From: Methyloprofundus sp. | GTDB lineage: Bacteria > Pseudomonadota > Gammaproteobacteria > Methylococcales > Methylomonadaceae | Direction: 5' to 3' | Assembly (NCBI GenBank): GCA_028599115.1 | Contig: JAQRMR010000053.1 | Location: 1 to 44,491, forward strand | Length of the DNA: 44,491 nt | Shown here: positions 30,477 through 41,158 of the stretch, in pieces | Layout: each line of letters starts with the position of its first letter | Numbering within the stretch: position 1 is the stretch's first letter | Program-made: the position numbers and the translations under genes | Notes under the pieces: generated by a model | Told to the model about the DNA's origin: nothing | Database searches by the model: none | Seen by the model: only the letters and a program-made list of their open reading frames with translations

Positions 30477-30546
30477 AGGGGATAATTGGAAAAATTCATT
30501 AGGATTAGTTTAGGTTTATTAAGGTATATAAAAATAAGGTTTAAAA

Positions 30547-31152
30547 ATGAGTAAACTAAAAAGTATTGTTGCAGGTTTTATTTTGTTAGTTTTAAGTCAA
30601 AATGTTTTGGCTGATGCTGACTTGGATCAGGCAACTCAGGTGGTGAGTGACTTTCAAGCAGAATTAATTGATCTGATGAAGCAAGGTGAACAATTAAGTT
30701 TTGAGCAAAGATCCGCTCAATTACGGCCTGTATTAATTAAAACACACAATATGGTTCGTATGAGCAGGGCTGTGATGGGGAGAGAGTGGAAAAACTTATC
30801 TCAGGAGCAAAAGAAACAACTAATTACTAGATTAATTGATTTAAGTGTTGCTTCTTATGCGCATCATTTTTCTTCATTTTCAGGGCAGTCGTTTACAGTT
30901 AAGTCCGCTGAAAAAGTGAGATCGCAAATTTATGTAAAAACATTTTTGGTACTACCTGATGACGAGGATGTGAGTATTGATTATTTGCTTAAAAAGAAAG
31001 GTGATAGCTGGCGTATTATCAATATTCTATCGAAGGGTGTTAGCGATATTGCTTTAAAGCGCTCTGAATATGTAGCGATATTAAATAAGTCAGGTTTTGA
31101 TGTTTTGTTGGCTGAAATTGCCGTTAAAATTAAGAATTTTTCTAAAGATTAA
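30547..31152 (+). CDS. hpnM: MlaC/Ttg2D-family ABC transporter substrate-binding protein, HpnM-like
   Basis: Signal peptide; MlaC-like ...MSRAVMGREWKNLSQEQKKQLITRLIDL...; follows hpnH. Confidence 0.75.
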   Translation: MSKLKSIVAGFILLVLSQNVLADADLDQATQVVSDFQAELIDLMKQGEQLSFEQRSAQLRPVLIKTHNMVRMSRAVMGREWKNLSQEQKKQLITRLIDLSVASYAHHFSSFSGQSFTVKSAEKVRSQIYVKTFLVLPDDEDVSIDYLLKKKGDSWRIINILSKGVSDIALKRSEYVAILNKSGFDVLLAEIAVKIKNFSKD

Positions 31153-31168
31153 TTTTAGACTTGGGTGA

Positions 31169-31726
31169 GTGGCAGTGGATTTTGAGCAAGAAGTGATAGA
31201 AAAGACGAAGGCATGGTTGCAGCAGCTTGTGATTGGTTTGAATTTTTGCCCTTTTGCAAAACCTGTTTTTGATGCGGGTAAAATTCATTACCAAGTGAGT
31301 ACCGCAAAAGCTTTAGAGGATTGCCTAAAAGATTTAATTGATGAAGCGGAGCGATTAGATGGCACTGAAAGGATTGAAACGAGTTTATTAATTTTTCCTG
31401 ATGCCTTGAGCGAATTTGATGATTTTTTAGATGCTGTTGAAATCGGTGATGATTTAATGTTAGCGCAGGGCTATGAAGGGGTTTATCAATTGGCCAGCTT
31501 TCATCCTGATTATTGCTTTGCAGATAGCGATGAAGACGATGCTGCAAATTATACTAATCGCTCCCCGTTCCCTATGTTGCATTTAATTAGAGAAAAGAGC
31601 ATGGAAATGGCGTTAGATAAATACCCTAAAGATCCGGACTTAATTCCTGAGGCTAATGTGAAGTTAGCAAGGAAGTTGGGTTTGAAAAAGATGCAATCTT
31701 TGTTGGCGGCGAGTACTAAGCTTTAA
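31169..31726 (+). CDS. DUF1415 family protein
   Basis: VIGLNFCPFAKPVF and ASFHPDYCFADSDEDDAANYTNRSPFPMLHLIRE; GTG start. Confidence 0.85.
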   Translation: MAVDFEQEVIEKTKAWLQQLVIGLNFCPFAKPVFDAGKIHYQVSTAKALEDCLKDLIDEAERLDGTERIETSLLIFPDALSEFDDFLDAVEIGDDLMLAQGYEGVYQLASFHPDYCFADSDEDDAANYTNRSPFPMLHLIREKSMEMALDKYPKDPDLIPEANVKLARKLGLKKMQSLLAASTKL

Positions 31727-31735
31727 GCCACAAGG

Positions 31736-31775
31736 ATAAAAAAGGGGAGCTTATATTAAGCCCCCCTTTTTTTAT
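31736..31775. terminator. Bidirectional terminator between DUF1415 gene and fhs
   Basis: aaaaaaggggagcttatattaagcccccctttttt. Confidence 0.75.
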
Positions 31776-31785
31776 GTGGACTGGT

Positions 31786-33459
31786 TTAGAACAAGCCTGT
31801 AATGACACCTTCATCGGTGATGTCAATGCGCTCTGCAGCCGGCATTTTAGGTAGACCAGGCATGGTCATCATGTTGCCTGCAATAGCGACGATAAAACCA
31901 GCACCATTAGCGAGTCTTACTTCGGTAATTTCAACTGTGTGGCCAGAAGGTGCACCTTTTGCAGTTGGGTTAGTTGAAAATGACATTTGTGTTTTAGCCA
32001 TGCAAATAGGAAATTTTCCGTATTGCTCTTGCAGGGCTTTGATTTCTGCTTTTACTTTAGGGCTAGCGGTAATGTTAGCTGCACCATAAAGCTTAGTAGC
32101 AATCGTTTCCATTTTGTCCCAAAGTGGTAGGTCTTCATCGTAAACATAGCTAAAGCCAGGTTCGCGATTATCAACAATATTTAAGACTTCTGTTGCTAAA
32201 TCTTCAGCGCCTGCGCCACCTTCAGCCCAGTGTTTAGAAACGATGCATTTAGAACCTAGTGCCTCTACTTTTTCTTTGATTAAAGCAATTTCTGCATCTG
32301 TATCGAAAGTGAAGTGGTTAATACAGACGACACAAGGGAGTCCGTAATTTTCTGTGATGTTATGTAAATGACGTTCTAAATTAGAAAAGCCAGCTTCAAT
32401 GGCAGTTAAGCTTTCATTATTTAAATCATCTTTTGCGACACCGCCATGAGACTTAATGGCACGAGCAGTAGCAACTAATACCACAGCAGAAGGTTTCAAA
32501 CCTGCCATACGACATTTAATATCAATAAACTTTTCAGCACCTAAATCGGCACCAAAACCTGCTTCAGTAATGGTGTAATCAGCCAGTTTTAAAGCAGTTT
32601 TAGTGGCAGTCACAGTATTACAGCCATGAGCGATGTTGGCAAAAGGGCCGCCGTGAATAATCGCTAGGTTATTTTCTAGTGTTTGTACTAAATTTGGTTT
32701 AATAGCATCTTTTAACAGTGCTGCCATTGCGCCGTGGGCATTAAGGTCGCTGGCGTAAATAGGTGTTGTGCGATCTGATTTGTAAGCAATAACAATGCGG
32801 CCTAGACGTTCTTTTAAATCGGCACGGCTGGTTGCTAAGCATAAAATAGCCATGACTTCTGATGCGACCACAATATCGTAACCATCTTCACGTAAATAAC
32901 CATTAGCAGGGCCACCTTGACCTACGGTTACTTGGCGTAATGCACGGTCATTCATATCGACAACACGCTTCCATTTGATGCGGCGAGAGTCAATGCCTAG
33001 CGCATTGCCGTGGTTGATGTGATTATCCAGCATGGCTGATAATAAGTTGTGTGCTACACCAATCGCGTGAAAATCTCCGGTGAAATGTAAATTAATATCT
33101 TCCATTGGTACAACTTGTGAGTAACCACCACCAGCAGCGCCACCTTTCATGCCAAAACAAGGGCCTAAAGAAGGCTCGCGCAGACACATGATGGTATTTT
33201 TACCTAGGCGGTTCATTGCATCGCCTAGACCAACAGTCGTCGTTGTCTTTCCTTCACCAGCGGGAGTAGGGCTGATGGCAGTTACTAAAATTAATTTACC
33301 ATCTTTTTGTGCTTTTAAACTGTCGATGTATTCAAGCGAAATTTTAGCTTTATAGTGCCCATAAGGCTCTAGGTGTTCAGCGGGCACGTTTAATTTATCG
33401 GCTGCTAAATTTATGATGGGCTGCATTTTTGCTTGTTGAGCAATTTCAATGTCAGACAT
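31786..33459 (-). CDS. fhs: Formate-tetrahydrofolate ligase
   Basis: [46 protein letters not shown]; start placed at MSDIEIAQQ with upstream GGAG. Confidence 0.97.
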   Translation of the reverse strand: MSDIEIAQQAKMQPIINLAADKLNVPAEHLEPYGHYKAKISLEYIDSLKAQKDGKLILVTAISPTPAGEGKTTTTVGLGDAMNRLGKNTIMCLREPSLGPCFGMKGGAAGGGYSQVVPMEDINLHFTGDFHAIGVAHNLLSAMLDNHINHGNALGIDSRRIKWKRVVDMNDRALRQVTVGQGGPANGYLREDGYDIVVASEVMAILCLATSRADLKERLGRIVIAYKSDRTTPIYASDLNAHGAMAALLKDAIKPNLVQTLENNLAIIHGGPFANIAHGCNTVTATKTALKLADYTITEAGFGADLGAEKFIDIKCRMAGLKPSAVVLVATARAIKSHGGVAKDDLNNESLTAIEAGFSNLERHLHNITENYGLPCVVCINHFTFDTDAEIALIKEKVEALGSKCIVSKHWAEGGAGAEDLATEVLNIVDNREPGFSYVYDEDLPLWDKMETIATKLYGAANITASPKVKAEIKALQEQYGKFPICMAKTQMSFSTNPTAKGAPSGHTVEITEVRLANGAGFIVAIAGNMMTMPGLPKMPAAERIDITDEGVITGLF

Positions 33460-33502
33460 GCTGTCATCTCCAGGTTGGTAAATAAATAAGTGAGTATTTT
33501 TT

Positions 33503-33545
33503 AAATGCAAAAAGCCCACCTCATAAATGAGGCAGGCTTTTTTAT
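33503..33545 (-). terminator. Terminator-like hairpin between glyA and fhs
   Basis: aaaaagcccacctcataaatgaggcaggctttttt. Confidence 0.65.
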
Positions 33546-33567
33546 AATTTGAGAGTGCGGAAGCTGC

Positions 33568-34824
33568 TTAGTTGTTATACACAGGAAATTTAGCACATAA
33601 AGCGCCAACTTTTTCTTTGGTGTTATTAATGACTGACTCGTCATCCATATTTTCCATAACATCACACATCCATGTTGCAATATCAGTCACTTCAGCCTCT
33701 TTAAAGCCACGAGTTGTTGGTGCCGGTGTACCAACACGAATACCGCTGGTGACAAAAGGGGATTCAGGATCATTAGGAACCGCATTTTTATTAACAGTGA
33801 TATGCGCTTTGCTTAAAGCCGCATCGGCAGCTTTTCCAGTAATGCCTTTTGGAATAAGAGAGACCAACATTAAATGGTTGTCTGTACCGCCTGAAACAAC
33901 ATCAAAGCCGCGATCAATAAATACTTTAGCCATGGCTTGGGCATTTTTAATCACTTGTGCTTGGTAGGTTTTGAATTCAGGCTGTAAGGCCTCTTTAAAT
34001 GCAACCGCTTTAGCTGCAATCACATGCATTAAAGGGCCGCCTTGAATGCCTGGGAAAATATTAGAATTAAATTTTTTCTCAAGTTCAGGGTTACTTTTAC
34101 ATAAAATGATACCGCCACGAGGACCACGTAATGATTTATGTGTGGTACTAGTAACAACGTCAGCAATAGGCACAGGGTTAGGGTATAAGCCTGCAGCAAC
34201 TAAGCCAGCAACGTGAGCCATATCAACAAATAAATAAGCGCCGACTTTATCAGCAATCTCTCTAAAACGTTGCCAATCCCAAATACGAGAATAAGCGGAA
34301 AAACCAGCCACTAATACTTTTGGTTTGTGCTCTAAAGCTAAACGCTCCACTTCATCATAATCAATCTCACCTGTTTCAGGATGTAAGCCATATTGAATAG
34401 CGTGATAGATCTTTCCGGAAAAGTTAGGTTTTGCACCGTGAGTTAAATGTCCACCGTCAGCTAGACTTAGGCCCAATATAGTGTCGCCAGGCTGAATAAG
34501 GGCCATAAAAACAGCCATATTCGCTTGTGATCCAGAGTGCGGCTGTACGTTTGCGTAATCAGCAGCAAATAATTCTTTAGCGCGGTCGATCGCTAGTTGC
34601 TCGGCTTTATCAACAAATTCACAGCCACCGTAGTAGCGTTTTCCTGGGTAGCCCTCAGCATATTTATTGGTTAGTTGAGAGCCTTGTGCTTCAATAACGC
34701 GAGGGCTAGTGTAGTTTTCTGACGCAATCAGTTCAATATGATCTTCTTGGCGTTGATGCTCTTCCGTAATCGCTTGAAAAAGTTCATCATCAAAGCCTTC
34801 AATAGTCATAGATTTTGTAAACAT
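33568..34824 (-). CDS. glyA: Serine hydroxymethyltransferase
   Basis: [33 protein letters not shown]. Confidence 0.97.
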   Translation of the reverse strand: MFTKSMTIEGFDDELFQAITEEHQRQEDHIELIASENYTSPRVIEAQGSQLTNKYAEGYPGKRYYGGCEFVDKAEQLAIDRAKELFAADYANVQPHSGSQANMAVFMALIQPGDTILGLSLADGGHLTHGAKPNFSGKIYHAIQYGLHPETGEIDYDEVERLALEHKPKVLVAGFSAYSRIWDWQRFREIADKVGAYLFVDMAHVAGLVAAGLYPNPVPIADVVTSTTHKSLRGPRGGIILCKSNPELEKKFNSNIFPGIQGGPLMHVIAAKAVAFKEALQPEFKTYQAQVIKNAQAMAKVFIDRGFDVVSGGTDNHLMLVSLIPKGITGKAADAALSKAHITVNKNAVPNDPESPFVTSGIRVGTPAPTTRGFKEAEVTDIATWMCDVMENMDDESVINNTKEKVGALCAKFPVYNN

Positions 34825-34866
34825 GCAGTGCTCCTGAGTGCGTAATATAAGTGCGCTATATTTATT

Positions 34867-36213
34867 TTATAAGTTGGGTTGGATTAAAAGTATTTGCAAA
34901 TCAGCAACGTTTGTACCTGTTGCGCCTGTTACTAATAAATCCTGAGATTCTTTTAATGCGTAATAACTGTTATTATTCGCTAAATATGTCTCTGGTTCAA
35001 TCCCTGCTGCAAGTAAGCGGGAAAATGTTTGTGTATCAACGATGCCACCAGCGGCATCGGTAGGGCCGTCACGGCCATCTGTACCGCCACTTAGAAAGAC
35101 CCATTCAGCATTTAAATGATGTTTTTCTGCTGCAATGGCAAAAGCAAGAGCCATTTCTTGGTTGCGACCACCCAAACCACTTCCCTGTATGGTGACAGTT
35201 GTTTCACCACCAGCAACAAAGGCTAATGGCGCTGATGTCGGCTGACTTAATTTTTGCTTAATAAATAGTACCCAATCTTCTGCGACTATTTTCGCCTCGC
35301 CTGTCAGTGCGGTACTATAAACTTCTGTTGTATAGTCTAAGTTTTTAGCATGGCTAGTAATCGCATTAAGGCTAATGATATTGCTACTAATCAAGCGATA
35401 ACTAGTTTGCCTAAAAAAAGCTGCATTTTTTTTAGGTGTTTCTTCGGTAATCAGTTTAATTCCATCTTCTAAGTGCTGTTTAATGCTACTAGCTGCTTTT
35501 TCCCATAAAGAATATTTTTCTAAAATAGTCTTTGCATCAGAAAAACTGCTTGGATCAGGAACAGTTGGGCCACTTGCGATGGTGCTGAGGTCATCGCCGA
35601 GAACATCCGATAAAATTAAGGTATGTAGCTCAGCAGGTGCGGTTAATTTTGCTAATTGTCCGCCCTTTAAGCGAGATAAATGCTTGCGTACACAATTAAG
35701 CTCATTAATTGTTGCTCCTGAACTTAATAACAGATCAGTTATAGTTATTTTTTCTTCTAAACTGATGTTACCGGCAGGGTAAGGCAGTAGTGCGGATCCG
35801 CCACCAGATAATAAAATAAGAACTAGTTCATTCTCTTTTGCTTGCTGAGCAATTTTGTATACTTGGTTAGCTGCTGTAAGCCCTCGTTGATCTGGCAAAG
35901 GGTGGCCTGCGCTAAGTACAGTGGTATTTTCAATGCTGAAAGCATTCTCAGTATTGGTAATAGCTAGGGAGTGTGAGCTTAATAACTGAGGCGGTATGAT
36001 TTCTTGTGCCGCTTTTGCCATGCTGCAAGCTGCTTTACCGACAGCAATTAAATGAATTTTTTGCCACTCCTTAGAAGCTTGGTGCTGAATAATTAGTTTA
36101 GCATCCTGAGCAGATAGCTCTTGTTTGACTGCTTGATAAGGGTCAGCAGCTAAAATTCCTGATTGAAAAATATCCGAGGCATCTTTACGTAAGTTAGTTA
36201 AGTTAAAAGTCAT
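34867..36213 (-). CDS. gck: Glycerate 2-kinase (MOFRL/GckA family)
   Basis: LILLSGGGSALLPYPAG, AGGETTVTIQGSGLGGRNQEMALAFA, LSGGTDGRDGPTDAAGG. Confidence 0.9.
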   Translation of the reverse strand: MTFNLTNLRKDASDIFQSGILAADPYQAVKQELSAQDAKLIIQHQASKEWQKIHLIAVGKAACSMAKAAQEIIPPQLLSSHSLAITNTENAFSIENTTVLSAGHPLPDQRGLTAANQVYKIAQQAKENELVLILLSGGGSALLPYPAGNISLEEKITITDLLLSSGATINELNCVRKHLSRLKGGQLAKLTAPAELHTLILSDVLGDDLSTIASGPTVPDPSSFSDAKTILEKYSLWEKAASSIKQHLEDGIKLITEETPKKNAAFFRQTSYRLISSNIISLNAITSHAKNLDYTTEVYSTALTGEAKIVAEDWVLFIKQKLSQPTSAPLAFVAGGETTVTIQGSGLGGRNQEMALAFAIAAEKHHLNAEWVFLSGGTDGRDGPTDAAGGIVDTQTFSRLLAAGIEPETYLANNNSYYALKESQDLLVTGATGTNVADLQILLIQPNL

Positions 36214-36222
36214 TGATAAAAT

Positions 36223-37080
36223 TTAAGCCATTTCTTTGGCAAGTTTGAAAATCAATTCAGCATCAAAAACTTGCTTATTGTCTTCAAATAATTTTTCTAT
36301 ACACGCACGGTGGAGTGCGAGTTTTAACGTACCAAAACCAATAGCCCCCCAGATGATTTTTCCGTGGCGCTCTAGGCCTTTATCCATCATGTCTGTACCA
36401 CCTATTCCTAAAGGTGGAGTAGCATTAGCATCAGCAATCATTTCTAATTGTGAGTTGTTTTCCCAGTGCTCGGCTTTTAGTAGTTCAACACCCGCGGCTC
36501 CTGTTGCTAAAATAATTTGCGCATCATTGACTGCTGCAGCACGATCATCAATATTACGTGCTTCAATTGGGGTTAATTGAACGCCAAAGCGCTTTTCCAT
36601 GTTGGTGCAGGCTTGTTTGGCTTTTTCTAATTTGCGAGAGGTGATGCAGACTTCAGCGCCTTCTTGAGCAAGCATAACTGCAGCTCGTTGACCTACTGGA
36701 CCTGTTCCAGCAAGAACCACTGCTTTCTTACCTTTTAGAGAGCCGCTACTAGCTAGTTTTGCAACCGCTGCTGCTGCTGTTGTATTACTGCCGTTGCTAT
36801 CTAGCATGACTGAGACTTGGAAACCCGGAAAGAAATAAGATTGAACAGCTTCAAAGAGAGCTTGCCCTGCTTCCATGTCACTGCCACCGACAAAAATAGC
36901 TGTATTTTTTTTAGCTTTAGGGGGACGCGTGAAAATAGTTCCTTCGACTAAAGAGCGAATATTCTCAGGGCTTAGATTAGCATGGCCGATAACATGATCA
37001 GCGCCACCATCATAGGCGACAACGGTATCAAAAACAGAAGGGTGGGTGTCGGTATCAAATTGGAAAAGCAGTTTTTTCAT
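36223..37080 (-). CDS. mtdA: NAD(P)-dependent methylene-H4MPT/methylene-H4F dehydrogenase MtdA
   Basis: MKKLLFQFDTDTHPSVFDTVVAYDGGADHV...; VVLAGTGPVGQRAAVMLA. Confidence 0.92.
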   Translation of the reverse strand: MKKLLFQFDTDTHPSVFDTVVAYDGGADHVIGHANLSPENIRSLVEGTIFTRPPKAKKNTAIFVGGSDMEAGQALFEAVQSYFFPGFQVSVMLDSNGSNTTAAAAVAKLASSGSLKGKKAVVLAGTGPVGQRAAVMLAQEGAEVCITSRKLEKAKQACTNMEKRFGVQLTPIEARNIDDRAAAVNDAQIILATGAAGVELLKAEHWENNSQLEMIADANATPPLGIGGTDMMDKGLERHGKIIWGAIGFGTLKLALHRACIEKLFEDNKQVFDAELIFKLAKEMA

Positions 37081-37248
37081 TGGTGGCTTGGATGTTTGTG
37101 ACAATAATGCGTTTAAATATGCGCTAAATCGCGCTATTATACCTTATAAAAATAGAGTTCATCCTGATTTGAGATCTGTAATAAAGCAAAAGACTCAGAT
37201 GAATGATTTGTGCCGATGAAACGAAAAGATTATTAAATAGGAAATTAG

Positions 37249-38241
37249 ATGAAGACACCAGTAAATGTCGCTGTTACTGGGGCAGCCGGACAAATTAGTT
37301 ACTCTTTATTATTTCGACTAGCCTCTGGCGAAGTGTTTGGCGATGATCAGCCAATAATATTAAGATTACTTGAAGTAACACCTGCCCTACATCGTTTAAA
37401 TGGTGTTGTTATGGAGTTAAATGATTGTGCTTATCATTTGCTGCAAGAAATTGTTCCTACAGATGATGCGTTAGTCGCGTTTGATAAAGTGGATTACGTA
37501 TTTTTGGTGGGTGCTAAACCTCGTGGCCCAGGTATGAAACGTAATGACCTTCTAGAATGCAATGCGGCTATTTTTTCTGCACAAGGGAAGGCATTAAATG
37601 CCGTTGCAAATAAGAATGTTAAGGTGCTAATTACCGGTAACCCTGCCAATACCAATGCCTTAATAACGCAACGCAATGCACCGGATTTAGATCCTAAGTG
37701 TTTTTCAGCAATGAGTATGCTTGATCATAATCGAGGTATCGGGTTACTGGCAGAAAAGTGTCATGCGCGAGCTGAAGATGTGCGTAACATGATTGTTTGG
37801 GGTAATCACTCTGAAACCCAATACCCAGATTTAACGCAAGCGACGGTAAAAGGCAAAAGTGCTTTATCTTTAGTTGATGATGAGTGGGTTGCTAAAGAGT
37901 TTGTACCTACGGTTCAGCATCGTGGTGCAAAAGTGATTGAAGAGAGAGATGGTTTATCAAGTGCAGCCTCTGCTGCTAATGCAGCTGTCTGTCAAATGCG
38001 CTCATGGACGATTGGCACAGCAAAAAGTGATTGGAGCGACTGGATCAGTATGGCCGTTATTTCAGATGGCAGCTACGGTATTGAGAAGGGCTTATTCTAC
38101 TCATTCCCCGTTACAGTTTCACCTGAAGGGCAGGTTGCGATTGTTCAGGGCTTGGAGACAAGTGAATTTAGCCGTCAATGTATGGTAGAAACTGAACAAG
38201 AATTAAAGAAAGAGCGTGATGCAATTGCGCATTTACTTTAA
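37249..38241 (+). CDS. mdh: Malate dehydrogenase
   Basis: [54 protein letters not shown]. Confidence 0.96.
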   Translation: MKTPVNVAVTGAAGQISYSLLFRLASGEVFGDDQPIILRLLEVTPALHRLNGVVMELNDCAYHLLQEIVPTDDALVAFDKVDYVFLVGAKPRGPGMKRNDLLECNAAIFSAQGKALNAVANKNVKVLITGNPANTNALITQRNAPDLDPKCFSAMSMLDHNRGIGLLAEKCHARAEDVRNMIVWGNHSETQYPDLTQATVKGKSALSLVDDEWVAKEFVPTVQHRGAKVIEERDGLSSAASAANAAVCQMRSWTIGTAKSDWSDWISMAVISDGSYGIEKGLFYSFPVTVSPEGQVAIVQGLETSEFSRQCMVETEQELKKERDAIAHLL

Positions 38242-38260
38242 AATTTTTAGCTAGGCATGA

Positions 38261-38287
38261 AAAGGCGGCTTAAAGCCGCCTTTTTTG
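38261..38287. terminator. Bidirectional terminator between convergent mdh and IMPase gene
   Basis: aaaggcggcttaaagccgcctttttt. Confidence 0.85.
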
Positions 38288-38300
38288 TGCGTTTAAAAAA

Positions 38301-39065
38301 TTACATCAGGGTTAGCAACTCTTTGAGTACTCCGCCATTGCTTGCCAATATTTGCTTAGGGAAAATTCCATCATTGCCTTGGAAATCAGTGACTGTACCG
38401 CCAGCCTCCAAAAGAATAAGCGCGCCCGCAGCAATATCATAAAGGTTTAATTCTTGCTCCCAAAAAGCATCGATTTGCCCGTCAGCAACTAAACACATAT
38501 CCATAGCAGCAGAACCAAAACGGCGCTGCCCAGTTGTTCTTTGAGCAATTCGGCAAAAGCGCTCTAAATTATTTTCTTCTAAATAAGAGCGTAAGCAAGC
38601 AAAGCCGGTGCCTATCATCGAGTTAGCTAAATCAGTTTCAGTAGAAACGCTAATTTTTTTACCATTCTTAAATGCGCCTTTATTTTTTTCAGCACAGTAA
38701 TAATCATCAAGAGCAGGTGCAAAAACAGCTCCCATAACAAGTTCACCGTTAATCTCTAAGGCAACACTAATAGACCAAAAATACTGCCCTTTAGCGAAAG
38801 AGTGAGTGCCATCGATTGGATCGACGATCCAGCGGTTATCCTGAAATTCTGTTTTGCCGCTTTCCTCTCCCCAGAAGCCATACTCTGGAGTTTGCTGTGC
38901 TAATTCTTTTTGTAGGAACTTTTCCACAGCAACATCAGCTGCAGTCACAAAATCTCGTGGGCTTTTTTGTGAAACTTCCAAGTTTTGTAAGTCATTGAAA
39001 TGGCTTAGGGCAATTTCACCCGCTTGGCGGACAATATTTTCAAGTATATTAAGGGTGATAGGCAT
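38301..39065 (-). CDS. Inositol monophosphatase family protein
   Basis: EFQDNRWIVDPIDGTHSFAKG and NLYDIAAGALILLEAGG IMPase motifs. Confidence 0.88.
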   Translation of the reverse strand: MPITLNILENIVRQAGEIALSHFNDLQNLEVSQKSPRDFVTAADVAVEKFLQKELAQQTPEYGFWGEESGKTEFQDNRWIVDPIDGTHSFAKGQYFWSISVALEINGELVMGAVFAPALDDYYCAEKNKGAFKNGKKISVSTETDLANSMIGTGFACLRSYLEENNLERFCRIAQRTTGQRRFGSAAMDMCLVADGQIDAFWEQELNLYDIAAGALILLEAGGTVTDFQGNDGIFPKQILASNGGVLKELLTLM

Positions 39066-39135
39066 AAATAAAATTGATGGATTGGTTGGGAATTAGCGAT
39101 AAAGTATAGCATACAAAGCCTTACAGTTGATTTGG

Positions 39136-39258
39136 GTAACTTCTCATTATCCACAGGATCGAACTCTTGAATAAGTGGAACGCAGGTCTTTAGCCTGCAT
39201 TGATTCAGCGGCAGGCTAAAGACCTGCATTCCAGTACCCGTTGATAATGAGAAGTTAC
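39136..39258. mobile_element. MITE-like element, 16-bp perfect TIRs, nested 17-bp palindrome, perfect 8-bp target-site duplication
   Basis: TIRs gtaacttctcattatc / gataatgagaagttac; inner gcaggtctttagcctgc (39182-39198) / gcaggctaaagacctgc (39211-39227); TSD tgatttgg at 39128-39135 and 39259-39266. Confidence 0.85.
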
Positions 39259-39426
39259 TGATTTGGCTTGATGATCAGCCTTTGAGATGGATATTATTTC
39301 TCTTATGCCTTGATGGAAAATTTTATTTAAGATATATTGAATCGCAATATTATGTAGCATACTGCCTGTTTGGCGGTATAAATTATAAATTGATAACGCC
39401 TAAGTTATCGAGAAGTGAGGCTGTTA

Positions 39427-41007
39427 ATGAGTGGATTAAATGCAGAAGATTTGGGGCTAAAACGAGTCGCAAATGTCTACCACAATTTGAGTTACGATGA
39501 GTTGTTTACACACGAAAATGCTAACAAGGAAGGCAGTGTGGCAACAAGTGGATCTATGATGATTGATACTGGGAAATTTACGGGACGATCGCCAAAAGAT
39601 AAATATTTTGTTGAGCAATCTCCATCAAAAGAGCATATTTCATGGGGGGATATTAATAAGCCAGTTTCAGCTGAAATTTTTGATGAGCTTTATGATGATG
39701 TTATTGAATATCTTTCTGGTAAAGATATCTATGTAACAGACGGATTCGCTGGTGCTAGTGATAAAACACAAAAATCTGTACGCTTTATTACCGAATTTGC
39801 TTGGCAATCACATTTTGTAAAAAATATGTTTATTCGCCCAGAAGGGGCGCAAGTAGATGAGTTTTCTCCTGACTTTCGTGTTTATAATGCGAGTCATTTA
39901 AGTAATGCTAAATGGGAAAAGCATGGTTTAAACTCTGAAGTTTTCGTTATTTTTAATATTGAAAAAAATATTGCCATTATTGGTGGAACTCAGTATGCAG
40001 GTGAGATGAAAAAAGGCATCTTTACCATGATGAATTACTGGTTACCATTGCAAGGCATTTTATCGATGCATTGTAGTGCTAATGTGGGCAAAGAAGGTGA
40101 TGTAGCCTTATTTTTTGGTTTATCAGGCACAGGTAAAACAACCTTATCTACTGATGCTGAACGCGAATTGATCGGTGATGATGAGCATGGTTGGGATGAT
40201 GACGGTGTGTTCAATTTTGAAGGCGGTTGTTATGCCAAAACAATTGATTTATCGAGCGCAAGTGAGCCAGAAATTCATGCAGCTATTAGGCGTAATGCTT
40301 TATTAGAAAATGTCGTTGCTAATGCAAATGGTGAAGTAGACTTTTCTGATGTTTCTAAAACGCAAAATACACGTGTTTCTTACCCGATTGATCATATTGA
40401 TAATCATCGTGCCAGTTTGCAGGCAGGGATACCAAAAAATATTATCTTTTTAAGCTGTGATGCATTTGGAGTGTTACCTCCAGTCTCTAAGCTAACAAAA
40501 GAACAAGCAATGTACTACTTCCTGTCAGGCTATACAGCAAAAGTTGCCGGGACTGAACGGGGCATAACTGAGCCTGTAACGGCTTTTTCTGCTTGTTTTG
40601 GTGAGCCTTTCTTTCCATTGCATCCCACGGTTTACGCGCAAATATTAGGCGACAAAATGGAAAAGCACGGAGTTAATGCTTTTCTAGTGAATACTGGTTG
40701 GGTTGGTGGCGGCTATGGTGTCGGTGAGCGTATGAGCATTAAAGGCACACGTGCTTGTATTAATGGCATCTTGAATGGCAGTATCAATAAATCTGAATTT
40801 GTTAGCACACCTTTTTTCCAATTAAATATTCCAACAACTTTGGATGGCGTTGATAGTAACTTACTGAACCCTAGAAATGCTTGGAAAGATAAGGACAGCT
40901 ATGATGTAACAGCCACTAAATTAGCTGGGATGTTTGTAGAAAACTTTAAAAAATATACAAATGATGACAATGGTTTTGACTATACAAAAGCAGGGCCACA
41001 GCTTTAA
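39427..41007 (+). CDS. pckA: Phosphoenolpyruvate carboxykinase (ATP)
   Basis: [41 protein letters not shown]; start placed at ATG 39427 (MSGLNAED). Confidence 0.97.
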   Translation: MSGLNAEDLGLKRVANVYHNLSYDELFTHENANKEGSVATSGSMMIDTGKFTGRSPKDKYFVEQSPSKEHISWGDINKPVSAEIFDELYDDVIEYLSGKDIYVTDGFAGASDKTQKSVRFITEFAWQSHFVKNMFIRPEGAQVDEFSPDFRVYNASHLSNAKWEKHGLNSEVFVIFNIEKNIAIIGGTQYAGEMKKGIFTMMNYWLPLQGILSMHCSANVGKEGDVALFFGLSGTGKTTLSTDAERELIGDDEHGWDDDGVFNFEGGCYAKTIDLSSASEPEIHAAIRRNALLENVVANANGEVDFSDVSKTQNTRVSYPIDHIDNHRASLQAGIPKNIIFLSCDAFGVLPPVSKLTKEQAMYYFLSGYTAKVAGTERGITEPVTAFSACFGEPFFPLHPTVYAQILGDKMEKHGVNAFLVNTGWVGGGYGVGERMSIKGTRACINGILNGSINKSEFVSTPFFQLNIPTTLDGVDSNLLNPRNAWKDKDSYDVTATKLAGMFVENFKKYTNDDNGFDYTKAGPQL

Positions 41008-41040
41008 GCTGAGTTGTTTGATTTAGGTGCAAGATATAGA

Positions 41041-41078
41041 AAGGGAGAGCTAATTGAGTTTAGTTCTCCTTTTTTTAT
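41041..41078 (+). terminator. Terminator downstream of pckA
   Basis: aagggagagctaattgagtttagttctcctttttttattt. Confidence 0.7.
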
Positions 41079-41158
41079 TTGTTGGCTAAGATTTAAATAG
41101 AATGCGGATAATGTTTATTCGTAACAATTAGTTTTTAATATTCTTTAGGAGAAAATTG

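Noticed and set aside
31155-31547. 130 aa - strand ORF
   Set aside because: Antisense to the DUF1415 gene; composition not protein-like (His/Gln/Leu-rich shadow).
33572-33967. 131 aa + strand ORF
   Set aside because: Antisense shadow of glyA.
39282-39500. 72 aa + strand ORF overlapping the pckA start
   Set aside because: Overlaps the true pckA start in another frame; no RBS or domain evidence.
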